Shown: piece after piece, positions 48,824 to 57,986 of the stretch
How the letters are laid out: each line of letters starts with the position of its first letter
How positions within the stretch are numbered: the stretch's first letter is position 1
NCBI RefSeq assembly: GCF_014384745.1
Contig: NZ_JACRSO010000004.1
Location: 1-64,000, forward strand
DNA length: 64,000 nt
From: Luoshenia tenuis
GTDB lineage: Bacteria; Bacillota; Clostridia; Christensenellales; GCA-900066905
Reading direction: 5' to 3'
The notes under the pieces: model-generated
Told to the model about the DNA's origin: nothing
The model's database searches: none
The model's input: only the letters and a program-made list of their open reading frames with translations
Position numbers and translations under genes: made by a program

Positions 48824-50827
48824 ATGAAGCACTTCCCCAAGCTGCGCTACGGCGCGGCCTATTACGACGAATACATGCCCTGCGAGCGGCTGGAAAAGGA
48901 CGTGGAGATGATGCGGGCGGCGGGCATCAATACCGTGCGCATTGCCGAATCCACCTGGTCCACGCTGGAGCCCCAGCCCGGCGTGTTCGATTTTACCCAT
49001 ATCGACCGGGCGCTCTGCGCCATGGAGAAGGCGGGCATCGACGTGATCGTGGGCACGCCTACCTACGCCATCCCCGCCTGGCTTGCGGCCCGGCACCCGG
49101 ACGTGCTGGCGATGACGCAGCAGGGCCGGGGGCTGTACGGCCACCGGCAGAACATGGACATCACCCACCCGGCCTACCGCTATTACGGCGAGCGGGTGAT
49201 CCGTAAACTGCTCGAACACGTCAAGGACGCGCCCTGCGTCATCGGCTACCAGCTGGATAACGAGACCAAGCATTACGGCACCGCCGGGGAGAGCGTGCAG
49301 CGCCAGTTCGTAGCGCACTTAAAGCGGCGCTTTAACGGCTCGCTGGAGGCGATGAACAAGGCCTTCGGGCTGGACTACTGGTCCAACCGCATCGACGCCT
49401 GGGAGGATTTTCCGGACGTGCGGGGCAGCATCAACGCCTCGCTGACCGGGGCGTTCGCCCGCTTCCAACGGGAGTTGGTCACAGAGTTTTTGCAGTGGCA
49501 GGCGGATATTGTCAACGAATACCGCCGGGAAGATCAGTTCATCACCCATAATTTTGATTACGATTGGCGGGGCTACTCCTTCGGCGTGCAGCCGGATGTG
49601 GATCACTTTGCCGCCTGCGCCCCGCTGGACTTTGCGGGGGTGGATATCTACCACCCCTCCCAGGATCACCTCACCGGCGCGGAGATCGCCTTTGGCGGGG
49701 ACATGAGCCGCTCGCTCAAAAAGGATAACTTTTTGGTGCTGGAGACCGAGGCCCAGGGCTTCCCCCAGTGGCTGCCCTACCCGGGCCAGCTGCGGCTGCA
49801 GGCCTTCAGCCACCTGGCCAGCGGCGCAAACGGGGTGATGTACTGGCACTGGCACTCCATCCACAACAGCTACGAGACCTATTGGAAGGGCCTGCTCTCC
49901 CAGGATTTTGCCCCCAACCCCACCTACCAGGAGGCTTGCACCATCGGCGCGGACTTTGCGCGGCTGAGCGATAAGCTGATCGACCTAAAGGTGGAAAACC
50001 GGGTGGCCATCCTGGTCTCTAACGAGGCGCTCACTGGAGTCAAAGCCTTCCCCATGGGGGACGGGGTGGCATACAACGACGTGGTGCGCGGGGTGTACGA
50101 CGCGCTCTACCGCCAGAATATCGGCTGCGATTTTATCGGCCCGGAGAGTACGAATCTGGCGGATTACGACCTTTTGATCGCCCCGGCGCTGTACTGTGCG
50201 GAGGATGGGCTTTTGCAAAGGCTGAAAAGCTACGTGGCGGACGGCGGGCATCTGCTGGCCACCTTCAAGTTCGGCTTTAGCGACGAGGAGACCAAGGTGC
50301 GCGCCGCCCTGCAGCCCGCGGGGCTAAGCGAGGTGTTCGGGGCCAGCTACAGCCAGTTCACCCTGCCAGGCGGGGTGCCCCTGGAGGGGGAGCTGCCCGG
50401 CATTTCCGGGGCTAAAGCCGCCGGATGGATGGAGCTTTTGACTCCCTGCGGCGCGCAAGTGCTGGCCAGCTACGCGCATCCCTTCTGGGGAAGTTATGCG
50501 GCGCTGACCCGCAATGCCTATGGCCGTGGCGCGGCCTGGTATTTGGGGTGCTACCTGCCGGAAGGGGAGGCCATGGAGGCCGTGGCGCTGGCCGCCGCAA
50601 AGGACGCGGGGATCGCCCCGCCGCCGCTGCACTTCCCGCTGATCGCCCGGGGCGGGCGCAACCGGGCGGGCAAAGCGGTGCGTTACCTGTTCAACTATTC
50701 GGGGTTGCGGCGCAGCCTGCACTGGTTCGGCGGCCCGGCCACCGAGCTTGTGGGCGGCAAGCCCATCGCACCGGAGGAGGAGATCAGCCTGCCCCCCTGG
50801 GGCCTGGCCATTTTGGAGGAGGCCTAG
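48824..50827 (+). CDS. GH42 beta-galactosidase
   Basis: The 667-residue protein has the GH42 order: (beta/alpha)8 catalytic domain, then a trimerisation (class-I amidotransferase-like) domain and a small C-terminal beta domain. Acid/base Glu147 is in GYQLDNETKHYG and nucleophile Glu307 in FLVLETEAQ. DFTHIDRALCAMEKAG and GYSFGVQPDVDHFA agree. There is no signal peptide, so it acts in the cytoplasm on imported galactosides. It follows the RpiB-like gene by 3 bases; both are likely translated from one mRNA. Confidence 0.93.
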   Translation: MKHFPKLRYGAAYYDEYMPCERLEKDVEMMRAAGINTVRIAESTWSTLEPQPGVFDFTHIDRALCAMEKAGIDVIVGTPTYAIPAWLAARHPDVLAMTQQGRGLYGHRQNMDITHPAYRYYGERVIRKLLEHVKDAPCVIGYQLDNETKHYGTAGESVQRQFVAHLKRRFNGSLEAMNKAFGLDYWSNRIDAWEDFPDVRGSINASLTGAFARFQRELVTEFLQWQADIVNEYRREDQFITHNFDYDWRGYSFGVQPDVDHFAACAPLDFAGVDIYHPSQDHLTGAEIAFGGDMSRSLKKDNFLVLETEAQGFPQWLPYPGQLRLQAFSHLASGANGVMYWHWHSIHNSYETYWKGLLSQDFAPNPTYQEACTIGADFARLSDKLIDLKVENRVAILVSNEALTGVKAFPMGDGVAYNDVVRGVYDALYRQNIGCDFIGPESTNLADYDLLIAPALYCAEDGLLQRLKSYVADGGHLLATFKFGFSDEETKVRAALQPAGLSEVFGASYSQFTLPGGVPLEGELPGISGAKAAGWMELLTPCGAQVLASYAHPFWGSYAALTRNAYGRGAAWYLGCYLPEGEAMEAVALAAAKDAGIAPPPLHFPLIARGGRNRAGKAVRYLFNYSGLRRSLHWFGGPATELVGGKPIAPEEEISLPPWGLAILEEA

Positions 50828-50889
50828 GGCAAGGGCCGGAAATAAGCCGGTGGCGGGTGTAGTACAATAGAAAAGAACAACGGAGAGAG

Positions 50890-51515
50890 CGGAAAAAGGG
50901 CGATAGCCCTGTCATTCAGAGTGAGGCCGCAAGGCCGAGCGAAGAATCTCCTGCGTCCTGTAGTTGGTCGTGCTGAATCAATACGGCGCGGCAGGGGCAA
51001 AGCCCAGCGGTAGCCAAGAGATTCCTCGTGCCGCTCGGAATGACGGAGATCAGGCTACAGGCGGGAAAAGTGCTGGGTTTACGCCGCAAGGCTGAAGCGA
51101 AGAATCTCCTGCGTCTTGTAGTTGGTCGTGCTGAATCTATACGGCGCGGTATCTCTCCCTCCACCGCCTTTTCGGCGGTCCCCCTCCCTCGGGCAGAGGG
51201 AGGCGAGGGATTATCAGAACGGGAGGTATAGACAGCGCTAAGAGGTTGTAAAGAGATGCCTCGCCTGCGCTCGGAATGACAAAAAGGTAATGGCGTGTCA
51301 TTCAGAGTGAGGCCGCAAGGCCGAGCGAAGAATCTCCTGCGTCTTGTAGTTGGTCGTGCTGAATCTATGCGGCGCGGTATCTCTCCCTCCACCGCCTTTT
51401 CGGCGGTCCCCCTCCCTCGGGCAGAGGGAGGCGAGGGATTATCGGAACGGGAGGTATAGACAGCGCTAAGAGGTTGTAAAGAGATGCCTCGCGCCGCTCG
51501 GAATGACGGAGATCA
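50890..51515. repeat. Cluster of composite short repeats
   Basis: Starts with GCGG-AAAAAGGGCGATAGCCC joined to CATTCAGAGTGAGGCCGCAAGGCC and GCGAAGAATCTCCTGCG. GCGAAGAATCTCCTGCG, GTAGTTGGTCGTGCTGAATC, the CCGCCTTTTCGGCGG palindrome and CCTCCCTC...GAGGGAGG recur about 228 bases later as a near-identical block. Several AGAGATGCCTCGC/GGAATGAC copies are present. No gene in 50828-51615. Confidence 0.8.
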
Positions 51516-51615
51516 GGCTACAGGCGGGAAAAGCGCGGCTTTGCCCTCATTAGTACACCTTGCCTGTGGCTGCCCGGGAGGACTAGGACAGGAAATGATG
51601 GAAGGAGACGGAACG

Positions 51616-52059
51616 ATGGCGCACACCATCCGCCAGGCTGTGGCAAGCGACCTGCCCGCCCTGCTGGCGCTGTATGCCCAGCTTAAACCTGGGGAGCGCG
51701 CGGCGCCGGACGGAGCGGCAACGGCCGCCTGGGCCGAAATGCTGGCCAACCCCTGCATGCAGGTGCTGGTGGCGCAGGTGGAGGGCGTGCCCCGGGCGAC
51801 CTGCACGCTGGTCATCCTGCCCAACCTCACCCACGGCCGGCGGCCCTATGCGCTGGTGGAAAACGTGGTGTGCGATGCGGCCTTCCGCCGCCAGGGGCTG
51901 GGACTGGGGCTGCTGCACGCGGCCCGGGAGCGGGCCCGCCAGGCCGGGTGCTATAAGCTGATGCTGCTCACCGGCTCCAAGGCAGCGGGCACCCTGCGCT
52001 TTTACGAAAAGGCAGGCTATAACCGCGTAGATAAGACCGGCTTTGTCCAGTGGCTGTAG
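51616..52059 (+). CDS. GNAT-family N-acetyltransferase
   Basis: 147 residues. MAHTIRQAVASDLPALLALY is a typical GNAT first strand and helix; ALVENVVCDAAFRRQGLGLGLL contains the acetyl-CoA pyrophosphate motif (RRQGLG, near 94-99), and FYEKAGY is the last motif. Substrate unknown. ATG 51616 follows AAGGAG; the 44 upstream codons lie in repeat DNA. Confidence 0.92.
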   Translation: MAHTIRQAVASDLPALLALYAQLKPGERAAPDGAATAAWAEMLANPCMQVLVAQVEGVPRATCTLVILPNLTHGRRPYALVENVVCDAAFRRQGLGLGLLHAARERARQAGCYKLMLLTGSKAAGTLRFYEKAGYNRVDKTGFVQWL

Positions 52060-52074
52060 GGCCGCGACAACATA

Positions 52075-52110
52075 AAAGGCCCCGGGCTATAGGCCCGGAG
52101 CCTTTTTTTA
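52075..52110 (+). terminator. Terminator of the GNAT gene
   Basis: AAGGCCCCGGGC pairs imperfectly with GCCCGGAGCCTT, followed by a run of seven T. Confidence 0.75.
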
Positions 52111-52189
52111 CTTTACCGCTCATCGGGGGCATCCCCGGCGCTTTAGTCGCCGCGCCCCTAAAGCGAAAGCCGCCTGCCCTGCGTGCCGC

Positions 52190-52774
52190 TTACTTGTCCT
52201 TACGCAACGCCAAAAACTGCAAGATGGCCTCCACCGTCTTATCCACGCCCAGGGTGCTGGAATTGATGCACAGGTCGTACCCCCGGGAATCCCCCCACTT
52301 GATGTCGCTATGGGTGTTGTGGTAATATTTGCGCCGCCGGTCCTGCTTGCGCATCAGCTCCAGGGCTTTGCGCTCGGTCAGCGTATACAGCTCGGCAATG
52401 CGCTTGACCTTGGTGGCCTCATCGGCCAGCACGAAGATGGAGTAGGCGTTGGGGTTCTCCCGCAGCACCTGCTCGGCGCAGCGCCCCACCACCACAAAGG
52501 ACTCGCCCTTTTCCGCCAGCTCGCGGATAAAGTCAAAGGTCCGCTCGGCCAGTACCTCCTCAATGGAGTTGGAAAAGCGCCCCACCCGCCGGGAGAGCAG
52601 CGGATTGCCCGGCTTTTCGTCGTACTTGTGGATATCCTCCTGGGAGTAGCCCACGTGCTCTAAAATCTTCTTGTCAAACAGCGGCAGATCCAGCCGCTCC
52701 GAGAGCTTTTCAGCGATGTAGTGCCCGCCGCTGCCAAATTCGCGGCCGATGGTAACGATCAGCTGTTGATACAT
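52190..52774 (-). CDS. Cytidylate kinase-like family protein
   Basis: The 194-residue protein has the P-loop-type start IVTIGREFGSGGHYIAEKL (near 6-24), then LPLFDKKILEH and FVVVGRCAEQVL, FVLADEATKVKRI, and a C-terminal CINSSTLGVDKTVEAIL as in cytidylate kinase-like proteins common in gut Firmicutes. It probably phosphorylates a nucleoside monophosphate, but the family is not the essential Cmk. It lies 13 bases after the permease gene on the same strand. Confidence 0.85.
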   Translation of the reverse strand: MYQQLIVTIGREFGSGGHYIAEKLSERLDLPLFDKKILEHVGYSQEDIHKYDEKPGNPLLSRRVGRFSNSIEEVLAERTFDFIRELAEKGESFVVVGRCAEQVLRENPNAYSIFVLADEATKVKRIAELYTLTERKALELMRKQDRRRKYYHNTHSDIKWGDSRGYDLCINSSTLGVDKTVEAILQFLALRKDK

Positions 52775-52787
52775 CTTCCCCCACCCT

Positions 52788-54155
52788 TTACAGGTATTTT
52801 ATATATAAGCATACCATTGATACTATTATAACCATAACCGTGGCCGGCACGCAATACTTACAGTACTTGCCCCAGCCGATGGGGTGCCCGCTCTTGGCGG
52901 CAACCGAGGTGCCCACCACGTTGGCCGAAGCGCCGATGGGGGTGGCGTTGCCGCCGATATCCGTGCCCAGGGACAGGGACCAGGCCAGCATGTTTAAATC
53001 TACCCCCTGGGTAGCAGCCATGGATTGGATGACCGGTACCATGGTGGCGGCAAAGGGGATGTTGTCCACAAAGGCGCTGGCGATGGCCGAGAGCCACAGC
53101 ACGATGGCGATGATGATGGCGATGTTGCCGCCGCTGATCACCCCGATAAACTCCGCGATGGCCACCAGCACGCCGGTGTGCTCCAGCCCGCTGACGGAGA
53201 TAAACAACCCGATGAAAAACAGCAGCGTTTTGTAATCGATATGGCGGAAGATGTAGCGCACATCCCCGCCGCCTGCAGTCAATGCGGTGATGAGCAGGGT
53301 GAGCGCGGCCACCAGCACGCCGATGCAGCCCACCGTCAGCCCGGTCTCCGCGTGGGTGACCAGCAGCACGATGGCGATGGCAAACACCGCCGCCGCGCCG
53401 ATAAAGGCCTTTTTATTGGTGATGGCGCCTTTAGGTTCGGGATAGGCCACCCCTTCGCCCCGGGCGCTGTCGCTGGCCTTTAAGCGCTTGCGGAAGCACA
53501 GGTAAAAGTAAACCACCGTCAGCACGAAGCACACCGCCACGATGGGGCCGGTGTTGGTGATAAAGTCAAAAAACGTGTAGTGCAGCGAGGTGCCGATGAT
53601 GATGTTGGGCGGATCCCCGCACATGGTGGCCGCCCCGCCCAGGTTGGCGCAGAAGATCTCGGCCAGGATCATGGGCACCGGGTCAAACTTGAGCACCCGG
53701 CTCAGCTCCACCGTCACCGCCGCCAGGAAAAGCACCACCGTGATCGAATCGATAAACATGGCCAAAAGCCCGCTCATGCACATAAAGCAGATCAAAAGCG
53801 GCACCGTGCGGTAGCGCACGGCCTTGGCCAGCGTCAGGCACAGCCAGCGGAAAAAGCCCGCCCGGCCCATGCCCTCCACCATCACCATCATCCCGGCGAT
53901 AAAGATAATGGTCTCCCAGTTGATGCCGCCGGTGCTCTCAGAGGCCTGTCCGTACCAGAAGCTGGGCATCACCACGCTTTGCAGGTTCAGCGTATCCCAA
54001 ATCGCCTCGAAATTCTGCATGCAGAGGCCAAAGACCACCACCAGCACCAGCGCGCCGCTGCCCAGGGTGATCCAATGCCGTTCAAACTTGTCCAGCACGA
54101 TCATCAAAAACATCCCGATAAAGATGACCACCGCCAGAATCTGTGCTATGTCCAT
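52788..54155 (-). CDS. SLC13/ArsB/NhaD-superfamily permease
   Basis: 455 residues with about 11-12 membrane segments. CANLGGAATMCGDPPNIIIGTSL is the characteristic half-helix hairpin of the ion transporter superfamily, and SLGTDIGGNATPIGASANVVG is its symmetry mate near the C-terminus. Substrates in this group are citrate or dicarboxylates, arsenite or Na+/H+. The GDPPNI and ATPIGASANV versions are of the ArsB/NhaD-like type. ATG 54155 follows AGAGGGG; an ATG at 54176 is less well placed. Confidence 0.9.
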   Translation of the reverse strand: MDIAQILAVVIFIGMFLMIVLDKFERHWITLGSGALVLVVVFGLCMQNFEAIWDTLNLQSVVMPSFWYGQASESTGGINWETIIFIAGMMVMVEGMGRAGFFRWLCLTLAKAVRYRTVPLLICFMCMSGLLAMFIDSITVVLFLAAVTVELSRVLKFDPVPMILAEIFCANLGGAATMCGDPPNIIIGTSLHYTFFDFITNTGPIVAVCFVLTVVYFYLCFRKRLKASDSARGEGVAYPEPKGAITNKKAFIGAAAVFAIAIVLLVTHAETGLTVGCIGVLVAALTLLITALTAGGGDVRYIFRHIDYKTLLFFIGLFISVSGLEHTGVLVAIAEFIGVISGGNIAIIIAIVLWLSAIASAFVDNIPFAATMVPVIQSMAATQGVDLNMLAWSLSLGTDIGGNATPIGASANVVGTSVAAKSGHPIGWGKYCKYCVPATVMVIIVSMVCLYIKYL

Positions 54156-54424
54156 CTGTAGCACCCCTCTCTCCATCTCTATGGTGCAACACCAAACGGC
54201 TTCATCTTAACATAGAATCACCCCCCCGCAAAGGGTAAAAATTGTGAAATTTCAATTTTATGACATACCGCGCCGGGAAATGAGGCGGACCGCTCGCCTT
54301 ATTATCTGTCTTTTGTCTTAATTATGGCGCGACGGTGCAGCGGGAAAGGGGATGCCGGCCCGCAAAGGGGAAGCGGGTGTTAGCGTCCCCGGCGGGCGTG
54401 GTGCTGTGGAAAATAGCGGAGTGA

Positions 54425-55275
54425 TGAGCGGAACAAAGGGCGGCAGCCCCGGGAAATAAAGCAGGGCAAAGCTGCAACGCATTTGGCGGGTACCACCCCA
54501 TAGATAATAGCGCCGCAATGAGCGGATAAAAGGGCAATAGCCCCCGGGGAATAAAGCAGGGCAAAGCTGCAACGTATTTGGCGGGTACCGCCCCACAGAA
54601 AATAGAAGTGTGAAGAGCGGATAAAAGGGCAATAGCCCCAGGGGAATAAAGCAGGGCAAAGCTGCAACGTATTTGGCGGGTACCGCCCCATAGAAAATAG
54701 GGCCGTGGTGAGCGGTGAAAAGGGCAATAGCCCCAGGGGAATCTTGTCGCCCGGCGCCGCATAGGAGTAAAGGGGGACGTGCACTGCCCTATGGAAAATA
54801 GCGCCGCAATGAGCGGAACAAAGGGCGATAGCCCCCCTGTCATTCAGAGCGCGGGCAAAGCCCGCGCGAAGAATCTCACGCATTGGCAGTTGGCGAAGTG
54901 TTTAATCAATGCAGCCTGGTACCGACAAAACCAAGAGGACGTCGAGAGATTCCTCGCTTACGCTCGGAATGACAGACTTGTGGTGAGATGAAGTCTTGAA
55001 CGTAAAGCAGGGCAAAACCGCAACGTCCTTGGCAGGCGCTGTCCCATAGAAAATAGTGCCGCGATGAGCGGAATAAAGGGCGACAGCCCCTGAACGTAAA
55101 GCAGGGCGAAATTGTAACGCCCCTGGCGGGCACTACCCTATAGAAAATAGAGCCGTGGTGAGCGGTGAAAAGGGCGATAGCCCCGGAGTGTAAAGCAGGG
55201 CAAAGCTGCAACGCATTTGGCGGGCGTTGTACTATGGAAAACAGTGCTGCAATGAGCGGAACAAGGGGCGATAGC
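54425..55275. repeat. Tandem array of about 95-base units upstream of the AI-2E gene
   Basis: Units begin with GAGCGG...AAAGGGC at about 54425, 54517, 54612, 54708, 54808, then 55062, 55157 and 55250. The body carries TAAAGCAGGGCAAAGCTGCAACG, GGCGGGTACCGCCCC and TAGAAAATAG (shown in parts). Between 54830 and 54975 lies a composite GTCATTCAGAGCG...GCGAAGAATCTC and GAGATTCCTCGC repeat. The last unit's hairpin GGGGCGATAGCCC stands directly before the AI-2E ribosome binding site. No gene lies in 54156-55291. Confidence 0.85.
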
Positions 55276-55291
55276 CCAAAGGAGGTGACCC

Positions 55292-56440
55292 ATGCGGATG
55301 CGAAAGCCCGATCCACGGTACTTTAAACCGGCCCTCTATCTTTTCGTAACCGCGGCTGCCCTGCTGCTGTTTCAGCAGGGGCTTTCCTCCCTGGGGAACC
55401 TGTGGGGCGCGCTGGGGCAGGCGGCGGCCGGCCTGTGGCAGGGCATGCTGCCGCTCAGTTGCGGAATGATCCTGGCCTATATCCTGCGGCCGCTGGCCTC
55501 GGGGCTGGAAAAGGGCTGCCTTCGGATCTTCCCCGGGCTGGAGAAAAAGGCCCGCGCACTCTCGCTGGGGCTGCTGTACGCGCTGATCGGCGGGGCGCTG
55601 GCGCTGACGGCGGCGTACGCCCTGCCCGCTGTCTACGCCAATTTGATTGACGCGGCAGCCTGCCTGCCGCAGGATATGGCCGGGCTCAAAGCGCAGCTTG
55701 GCGGCCTGCTGGCCCGGGTGCCGCTGTTGAGCGACCCGGCGCTGACAGAGGGGCTGCTGCGCGCGCTGGACGAGGCGGCCGCGGGGCTGACCCTAAACCT
55801 GAGCGCGCTGGCGGGGCAGGTGGCCTACCATTTGATGAACGGGCTGGGCATTCTGATGAACCTGGGCCTGGGGGTGGTGGTGTCGTTTTACCTGCTGGCG
55901 GAGCGGGAAAAGCTAGCGGCCATCGCCGGCAGGCTGACCGGGCTGTTCCTCTCCCGGGAGCGGCAGCGGCATCTACACGCCCTGGTCCAGGAGGTGGACC
56001 GGGCCTTTGGCCAGTACGTTACCGCGCGCCTGGTGGAAACCGCGCTGTTGGCATTGGTATTGATGGCCGGTTTCTCCCTCTCCGGGCTGCGGTTCGGGGC
56101 GCTGGTGGGGGTGCTGGTGGCGGTGCTCAATCTCATCCCCTATATCGGCTCGCTGATCGGCGGGGCATTGGTGGCGCTGGTGGGGCTGATGGACGGTACG
56201 CAGGTGGTGCTGGGCGGCCTATGCTACCTTTTGGTGGCACAGGCGCTGGATAACTACATCATCCTGCCCCGGCTGTTCGGCAATGCGCTGGGCCTGAGTC
56301 CCGCGCTGACCCTGATCGCCGTGCTGGCGGGGGGCGGGCTGTTCGGCATCCCCGGCATGATCCTGGCCGTGCCGGTAGGGGCGGTGGCCCAGGTGCTGGT
56401 GCGCCGCGCCCTGTCCCAAAGGGGGCATGGCCCCCGTTAA
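55292..56440 (+). CDS. AI-2E family transporter
   Basis: The 382-residue membrane protein has seven to eight hydrophobic helices and the family pattern LGVVVSFYLLAEREKL, then GVLVAVLNLIPYIGSLIGG and LFGNALGLSPALTLIAVLAGGGLFGIPGMILAVPVGA (in parts: LFGNALGLSP, GIPGMILAVP). Members export autoinducer-2, small solutes or act as Na+/H+ antiporters; which applies here is open. AAAGGAGG is 7 bases before the ATG. The last codons (RGHGPR-stop) fall inside a repeat core GGGGGC-ATG-GCCCCC. Confidence 0.92.
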   Translation: MRMRKPDPRYFKPALYLFVTAAALLLFQQGLSSLGNLWGALGQAAAGLWQGMLPLSCGMILAYILRPLASGLEKGCLRIFPGLEKKARALSLGLLYALIGGALALTAAYALPAVYANLIDAAACLPQDMAGLKAQLGGLLARVPLLSDPALTEGLLRALDEAAAGLTLNLSALAGQVAYHLMNGLGILMNLGLGVVVSFYLLAEREKLAAIAGRLTGLFLSRERQRHLHALVQEVDRAFGQYVTARLVETALLALVLMAGFSLSGLRFGALVGVLVAVLNLIPYIGSLIGGALVALVGLMDGTQVVLGGLCYLLVAQALDNYIILPRLFGNALGLSPALTLIAVLAGGGLFGIPGMILAVPVGAVAQVLVRRALSQRGHGPR

Positions 56441-56830
56441 CCGCCTATGCTGTGGCGATACGCCCTGACTTCATTGCCCGGCAGCGGGTGTGCCGGTTGA
56501 CTACGCTTATTCCACAGGGGACATCGTCCCCGTTAATCGCATATACTGTGGCGATACGCCCTGACTTCAATGCCCGGCAGCGGGTGTGCCGGTTGATTAC
56601 GCTTATTCCAAAGGGGACATCGTCCCCGTTAACCGCATGTGCTGTGAGATTTACGCCACCTCCTGCGCCCGGCAGCGGGTGTCCCTGTTGCCCAGCGCAA
56701 CCCCAAAGGGGACATCGTCCCCGTTAATCGCATATACTGTGGCGATACGCCCTGGCCTCATTTCCTGGCAGCGGCTTTCACTTTTTCCCAGCGCAGCGAA
56801 AAAGATGCGTATCCCCATTAACCGTTCATG
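56424..56830. repeat. Tandem array of about 95-base units downstream of the AI-2E gene, inverted
   Basis: GTTAACCGC or GTTAATCGC cores stand at 56436, 56532, 56628, 56723 and (ATTAACCG) 56817, spacing 94-96 bases, each preceded by GGGG-ACATCGT-CCCC-type hairpins. The body carries TGTGGCGATACGCCCTG and CCCGGCAGCGGGTG. Orientation is opposite to the upstream array. Confidence 0.85.
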
Positions 56831-56897
56831 GGCGGACAAGCGCCGGCCTGCTGCCCGGCTTCCAATTCATCCCATCCTCTGCTATCTAAACGGGAGA

Positions 56898-56926
56898 TTG
56901 ACCCCGCCCTGTAGCTATAATACAAT
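56898..56926 (+). promoter_or_regulatory. Promoter of the lipoprotein gene
   Basis: TTGACC (56898-56903), a 17-base spacer and TACAAT (56921-56926); an overlapping TATAAT begins at 56916. The leader is about 27 bases. Confidence 0.7.
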
Positions 56927-56959
56927 ATCAGTATAGAAATTGTAGAGAGAGGTAGAATT

Positions 56960-57724
56960 ATGGGGAAGAAAAAGCTACTCTGCTGCATACTGGCCCTGGC
57001 GTTGGCTTGCACGGCTCTGGCAGGCTGCGCCTCTCGTGAGGCGGGCTTGAAGGCGCTGGCCAGTAAGGATGCGGCGCTAAGCCCGCAGCCAACAGCCAGC
57101 GCTACCGTTACGCCTGCGCCCACGCCTACCGCCACGCCCGAACCCACCCCTGCAAAGGAGCCTGAAACCGCCTATCGTCCGGGCGAGCTGAGCGAGGACG
57201 GCTATATCAGCACCTGGTTGGGCCTTCAATTCACCCCGCCCAAGGGGATGATCATGTTGGATGAAGAGCAGATGCGCCAGTCTATGCAGGCGGGCGGGCA
57301 GGTCATCCTGGATGAGGAAGGCCAGCAGATGCTGGAGAAGACTGCCGGAAACTTAGGCTACGAGATGATGTGCGTGTCCTCAGAAGGAGATAATGTGAAC
57401 ATGCTGGTTGAGGAGGCGCTGGTCTCCCTGTCGGAACGGCAGTACCTGACGCTGTCCCAATCCCAGATGGAGAAGGCCTTTACTTCGCAGGGCATGACGA
57501 TCGCCTTTGGCGAAATTGCCGAGCAGGAGATCGGCGGGGTAACGTTTACCAGCCTGCCCTATACGGTAAAGCTGGTCCAGCCCGAAGCCGGGTTGGACAT
57601 GAGCATGGATATCACCACCTTTGTCAAGTGCAAAGGGAAGTATATGGTGGTGATGACCGTGACCAGCGCCACGGCCGACGGGACGGAGACCATCCTCTCC
57701 GGCTTTTCGCCGCTGGATCTCTAA
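56960..57724 (+). CDS. Lipoprotein of unknown function
   Basis: The 254-residue protein has a signal peptide with lipobox LAGC (Cys22 or so: CILALALACTALAGC), so it is lipid-anchored outside the membrane. A Pro/Thr/Ala-rich linker (PTPTATPEPTPAKEP, about 42-65) precedes a globular domain YISTWLGLQFTPPKGMIML...MVVMTVTSATADGTETIL. The domain resembles uncharacterised lipoproteins of gut Clostridia that sense or bind membrane-near ligands, but no function can be named. GAGAGG precedes the ATG; it has its own terminator. Confidence 0.85.
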   Translation: MGKKKLLCCILALALACTALAGCASREAGLKALASKDAALSPQPTASATVTPAPTPTATPEPTPAKEPETAYRPGELSEDGYISTWLGLQFTPPKGMIMLDEEQMRQSMQAGGQVILDEEGQQMLEKTAGNLGYEMMCVSSEGDNVNMLVEEALVSLSERQYLTLSQSQMEKAFTSQGMTIAFGEIAEQEIGGVTFTSLPYTVKLVQPEAGLDMSMDITTFVKCKGKYMVVMTVTSATADGTETILSGFSPLDL

Positions 57725-57735
57725 CGGACGCGATC

Positions 57736-57772
57736 AAAGGCCCGCCAGCCCCGCAGGGGAGGCGGGCCTTTT
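57736..57772 (+). terminator. Terminator of the lipoprotein gene
   Basis: An 11-base stem AAAGGCCCGCC/GGCGGGCCTTT with a 14-base loop, then TTGC; AAA on the other side could also serve the minus strand. Confidence 0.8.
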
Positions 57773-57986
57773 GCTGTGCCCGGCGCCGGCGCGGGGCGCG
57801 TTTGCGCTGTCCATGCGGCCTAAGGGGCGCCCGCCCCAAAGAGCAGGTACAACCTAATGCCCTCCCCCGTTCGGGATAGGCTCCCCGCTGCGGCATGGCT
57901 TGCGCAGCCAAGAGGGTATAAAAAGATTCCTCGCCTGTGGCTCGGAATGACGGGAGTGTATGGTGTCGGGCGGGTGGAAAAGCATA

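Noticed and set aside
54425..55275. CRISPR array
   Set aside because: The unit is about 95 bases with gradual divergence along its whole length; there is no short constant repeat alternating with unique spacers, and no cas gene. The same holds for the arrays at 17.7, 56.4 and 61.3 kb.
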